Assembly (NCBI RefSeq): GCF_032670585.1
Contig: NZ_JAVQHL010000003.1
Location: 372,001-436,000, forward strand
DNA: 64,000 bases
Direction: 5' to 3'
Source: Ostreiculturibacter nitratireducens
Lineage (GTDB): Bacteria; Pseudomonadota; Alphaproteobacteria; Rhodobacterales; Rhodobacteraceae
Below, piece by piece: positions 61,288-64,000 of the stretch. The translations under genes and the position numbers were made by a program. The notes below the pieces were generated by a model. The model searched no databases, was not told the origin of the DNA, and saw nothing but the letters and a program-made list of their open reading frames with translations. Numbering within the stretch: the stretch's first letter is position 1; each line of letters opens with the position of its first letter.

Positions 61288-62007
61288 TCACCCCGTCACC
61301 GTCACCAGGGTCCAGAACCGATGCGCCTGAAGGAAGGCCGCGCGTTTGATTTCCGCGGCTTCGGCCGCCTCCTCGTCGTGCCCCCAGAGTTCCGCCTGGT
61401 AGTCCTCGTCTATCCGGCTGAGGGACCAGGCGCGTGCCGGCTTGATCGCGCCTTGAGCCACCGCGAGACCGAGGACGAGCGAGCCGGAAAGCGCGACGAG
61501 GTCGTGAAGCGCCGCGAGTTCGAACGGAGACAGCGCCGCGACACGCGCGGAGAGCGCCGCGATGCTTTCCTGCGGCTGTTCGACATGGATCACGCCCGCC
61601 GTCACGACGAGCGGCGCGCCAAGCTTTTCGCGCGCCCAATCGAGAATCGGGTCCCAATGCTCCGCCTGACGCGAGACCAGCGCCTCCGGCCCGGTAGCGC
61701 GATAGCAGAGAAGGTCGCTGCCGCCATAGGCCGCGATCAGTTCCGCGACTTCCTCCCGCTGCACGGCCACCTTGTCGATCGCCGAGTTGGCGGCCCGCGT
61801 CAGCGGCATCCTGTGCGGATCGATCTTCTTCTCCTGCGCGTCCCACTCGGCCGCGATGGCCTCTGCAAGCGCGCGTGTGGGCAGGACAAGGTCAGCCTTC
61901 GCGGGGGTTTTCACCCGGCGCGCGTCGAGCGTCACGGTGAAGCCGCCGCCGGGCAGTTCCTCGGCGCGGGCTTCCTTCCAGAACCGTTTCGGCGCCCATT
62001 CACTCAT
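61288..62007 (-). CDS. ATP12-family F1-ATPase assembly chaperone
   Basis: The 239-residue product matches bacterial ATP12 proteins: RFWKEARAEELPGGGFTVTL, LDARRVKTPAKADLVLPTRA, EWDAQEKKIDPHRMPLTRAANSA-like segments (read only EKKIDPHRMPLTR) and FELAALHDLVALSGSLVLGL. In mitochondria ATP12 holds the alpha subunit before F1 assembly. ATG 62007 overlaps the HAD gene stop; a GTG 15 bases upstream is not needed. It is the last gene of the crcB-rluA-HAD-ATP12 operon. Confidence 0.93.
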   Translation of the reverse strand: MSEWAPKRFWKEARAEELPGGGFTVTLDARRVKTPAKADLVLPTRALAEAIAAEWDAQEKKIDPHRMPLTRAANSAIDKVAVQREEVAELIAAYGGSDLLCYRATGPEALVSRQAEHWDPILDWAREKLGAPLVVTAGVIHVEQPQESIAALSARVAALSPFELAALHDLVALSGSLVLGLAVAQGAIKPARAWSLSRIDEDYQAELWGHDEEAAEAAEIKRAAFLQAHRFWTLVTVTG

Positions 62008-62681
62008 TCGGCGATCTCCCATGCTTCGGCGAGCGCCGTTTCAAGTTCAGCAAAATCCGCGACTATGCGTCCGGCGCCCGCCTCGGCCAGCCTCTCGGCC
62101 GCGTGGTAGCCCCAGGCGACGCCGATCGTCGCCATTCCGGCCGCCCGGCCCATTTCGATGTCATAGCTCGTGTCACCGATCATCACGGCCCGCGCCGGCT
62201 GCATCCCCGTTTCCGAAAGGGCTGCCAGCAGCATCGAGGGATGCGGTTTGGACGGGTGATCGTCGGCGACCTGGCGGGTCACGAAATGCCCGTCGAGCCC
62301 ATGCGCGGAAAGCACATGGTCCAGACCACGGCGCGATTTACCGGTGGCGATCCCGAGAAGCGTCTCCGGCTGGGCCGCAAGGCGGGTCACGGCCTCCCGC
62401 GCGCCGGGGTAGAGCGGCGCGACTCCGGCGGAACGCCGGGTGAAGTAGCCTGCCTTGTAGGCATCTACCAGCCGCGCCTGCGTCGGGGGCTCGGCCCCAG
62501 GCGCGAGCCGCGCGATGGCTTCGGGCAGCGACAGCCCGACGATCGAAAGAACCGCGTCCAGCGGCGGGGGTGCCAGGCCCAGGCTTTCGAAGGCCCCGAT
62601 CATCGAATCGTGGATGTGGTTCTGGCTGTCCACCAGCGTCCCGTCCACGTCGAAGACGATGAGCCGCAGTGCGTCGGTCAT
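62004..62681 (-). CDS. HAD-family hydrolase (phosphoglycolate-phosphatase-like)
   Basis: The 225-residue product has the nucleophile motif VFDVDGTLVDSQ, motif II ATGKSRRGL, Lys in PSKPHPSMLLAAL and motif IV MIGDTSYDIEMGRAAGM. It is a class I HAD phosphatase. Phosphoglycolate is one possible substrate, and glycolate oxidase lies in the same window, but a broad-range role is equally likely. It overlaps both neighbours by four bases. Confidence 0.92.
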   Translation of the reverse strand: MTDALRLIVFDVDGTLVDSQNHIHDSMIGAFESLGLAPPPLDAVLSIVGLSLPEAIARLAPGAEPPTQARLVDAYKAGYFTRRSAGVAPLYPGAREAVTRLAAQPETLLGIATGKSRRGLDHVLSAHGLDGHFVTRQVADDHPSKPHPSMLLAALSETGMQPARAVMIGDTSYDIEMGRAAGMATIGVAWGYHAAERLAEAGAGRIVADFAELETALAEAWEIAE

Positions 62682-63724
62682 TCTTCTTCCTCGAAGGGAT
62701 CGGCGGGGGCGTCGCCTTCCCGCCAGCCGACCGTCGCCCAGGTTTTCGCCATATGGGGCGGCAGCGGCGCCGTCAGCGTGATCCGCTTGCCGGTGATCGG
62801 GTGATCGAAGGCGAAGGAGCGGGCATGCAGGTGCAGCTTCCGGCTGATCTCCCCGCCGAGCTGCGCGCCCCAGCCGTCGCCGAGGTTCTCCTGCCCCGAG
62901 CCACCGTATTTCCCGTCGCCGACGATAGGATGCCCGATCTCGGCCATGTGGGCGCGCAGCTGGTGCGTTCGCCCCGTCACCGGGACGAGCGCGACCCAGG
63001 CGGCGCGGGTGCCGAGCGCATCGATCACCGCGTAATCCGTCGTGGCGCGCTTGGCGCCTTCGGTCGCATCGATCTTCGAGGGCGGCACGCAGAGCATCTT
63101 CTCGCCCTCGCCCCCACCGCCGCGACCCGGCGCCTTCACGAGGCCGAAGCGGATCGTGCCCATCCGCGGAGTCGGGACCCCGGCGACCGCCGCCCAGTAG
63201 ATCTTCCGCGTGGTGCGGTGGCGGAACGCCTCCGACAGCGCCCGCGCTATCCGGTCGGTCCGCGCCAGAAGAAGGACGCCAGATGTATCCTTGTCGAGCC
63301 GGTGGACGAGCTTCGGGCGGTCCTTGTAGCCGAACTTCAGCGCCTCGGTCAGGCCGTCGACGTGGCGATTCCCCTGGCCGGAGCCGCCCTGCGAGGGCAG
63401 GCCCGGCGGCTTGTTCAGCGCGATAATGTGTTCGTCCTTCCAGAGCACGGCGGACTGGATCATCTGTGCGTCGGACTCCGGAACCGTGATCTCGTCCCTT
63501 GCCCGCGCAGGTCCGGTCTCAGGCAGCGGCGGCACGCGGACCTGCATTCCGGGCGCGACGCGGGTCGACGCCTTCACCCGGCCTCCGTCCACCCGGATCT
63601 GGCCGGTGCGGCACATCTTTTCCACCGCGCCTTGCGTCACTTGCGGGAAGCGCTTCTTCAGCCAGCGGTCGAGGCGGCTTTCGCCCTCGTCCGCCGCAAC
63701 CGTCAGGACCTTCACGCCGCTCAT
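62678..63724 (-). CDS. RluA-family rRNA pseudouridine synthase (RluC-like)
   Basis: The 348-residue product has an N-terminal S4 domain (about 12-75, SRLDRWLKKRFPQVTQGAVE) and the pseudouridine synthase domain with the catalytic Asp in VHRLDKDTSGVLLLARTD. The C-terminal block has LVPVTGRTHQLRAHMAEIGH and the tail is acidic. RluC modifies 23S U955/2504/2580; I cannot exclude RluD. It overlaps crcB and the HAD gene by four bases each. Confidence 0.94.
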   Translation of the reverse strand: MSGVKVLTVAADEGESRLDRWLKKRFPQVTQGAVEKMCRTGQIRVDGGRVKASTRVAPGMQVRVPPLPETGPARARDEITVPESDAQMIQSAVLWKDEHIIALNKPPGLPSQGGSGQGNRHVDGLTEALKFGYKDRPKLVHRLDKDTSGVLLLARTDRIARALSEAFRHRTTRKIYWAAVAGVPTPRMGTIRFGLVKAPGRGGGGEGEKMLCVPPSKIDATEGAKRATTDYAVIDALGTRAAWVALVPVTGRTHQLRAHMAEIGHPIVGDGKYGGSGQENLGDGWGAQLGGEISRKLHLHARSFAFDHPITGKRITLTAPLPPHMAKTWATVGWREGDAPADPFEEEE

Positions 63725-64000
63725 GCCAATGCCCCCCGGGCCAGTGCCATACCAAGGACGATCGCCGCCAGAGATGCCACGACGGAACCGAGGACATAGG
63801 CCGCGGCGAAGGCCGTGTCGCCGCGTTCCCAGATCGTCAGCGCATCCAGGGAGAAGGCAGAGAACGTCGTGAAGCCGCCCAACACTCCCGTCATCAGGAA
63901 CGGCGCGAAACGCATGCCGCCCTTGTGCGCCAGAAGCACGACAAGGACGCCCATGAGGAACGAACCGAGGACGTTCGCGACGATCGTGCCCCAGGGAAAG
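63721..64000 (-). CDS. crcB: Fluoride ion transporter CrcB (5' end beyond the window)
   Basis: The visible 92 residues carry the CrcB signature: WGTIVANVLGSFLMGVLVVL near the window edge, then FLMTGVLGGFTTFSAFSLDA and a last hydrophobic helix ending ALARGALA. The N-terminal quarter lies outside. CrcB channels export fluoride. It is the first visible gene of the operon with the RluA and HAD genes. Confidence 0.95.
   Translation of the reverse strand, partial: FPWGTIVANVLGSFLMGVLVVLLAHKGGMRFAPFLMTGVLGGFTTFSAFSLDALTIWERGDTAFAAAYVLGSVVASLAAIVLGMALARGALA

Overview
This 64 kb window is a gene-dense, high-GC (roughly 65%) chromosomal segment of an alphaproteobacterium. It is almost certainly Rhodobacterales/Rhodobacteraceae (Roseobacter-Rhodobacter type). 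Pointers are an F0 ATP synthase operon (atpI-B-E-b'-b) separate from F1, the division regulator MipZ, an ATP12-type chaperone, a bzt/aap amino-acid ABC operon, a MoxR-DUF58-DUF4159 cluster and glycolate oxidase glcDEF. I see no IS element, prophage, CRISPR array or rRNA. It reads as core chromosome with a few accessory insertions and one gene remnant. Neither end falls at a gene boundary: an aldehyde dehydrogenase is cut at base 1 and crcB is cut at base 64000.

Layout. 1-2.9 kb: aldehyde dehydrogenase tail, then an ECF sigma factor overlapping a membrane-anchored VWA protein that may be its anti-sigma partner. 2.9-4.3 kb: an Hsp20 gene behind a sigma32-like promoter and a ROSE-like RNA thermometer, and a secreted trypsin-like protease. 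4.3-8.2 kb: glcDEF, which oxidises glycolate to glyoxylate. 8.8-15.6 kb: four overlapping or abutting genes (MoxR ATPase, DUF58, two large membrane proteins with degenerate VWA domains), divergent from a DUF1285 gene that is followed by a collapsed hydroxypyruvate isomerase remnant. 16.4-26.3 kb: CDF metal transporter, DNA polymerase I, zf-CHCC protein, HIT protein, glycosyltransferase and divergent sulfotransferase, PfkB kinase overlapping endonuclease III, and an AraC-MGMT repair protein. 26.4-28 kb: OmpA-type lipoprotein and a FadR-family regulator. 28-30.7 kb: the F0 operon behind a clear sigma70-type promoter.

30.8-34.3 kb: small regulators and stress genes (ArsR, DfsB-like, LysR-EamA, azoreductase). 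34.5-40.6 kb: translation and secretion genes ffh, GNAT, chorismate mutase, rpsP, rimM, trmD, rplS, rpmE, with a membrane protein and a sulfotransferase-like gene inserted between rimM and trmD. 40.7-46.3 kb: mipZ, a secreted protein, tRNA-Arg(ACG), an orphan histidine kinase, and a flavoprotein disulfide reductase coupled to a VTT-domain membrane protein. 46.6-56.4 kb: rpmH-rnpA-yidD-ttcA, an EAL phosphodiesterase, yidC, MOSC, engB, SDR, argB, ferredoxin-like and SixA-like genes. 56.4-61.1 kb: the aapJQMP amino-acid ABC transporter. 61.3-64 kb: crcB-rluA-HAD-ATP12 with four-base overlaps throughout.

The strongest non-routine signals are the ROSE-like thermometer, the hydroxypyruvate isomerase remnant, the sigma/VWA pair, the MoxR envelope cluster, an 11-base G tract inside glcE, and several unexplained hairpins and dyads in intergenic regions. 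I found no convincing new defence or mobile system.
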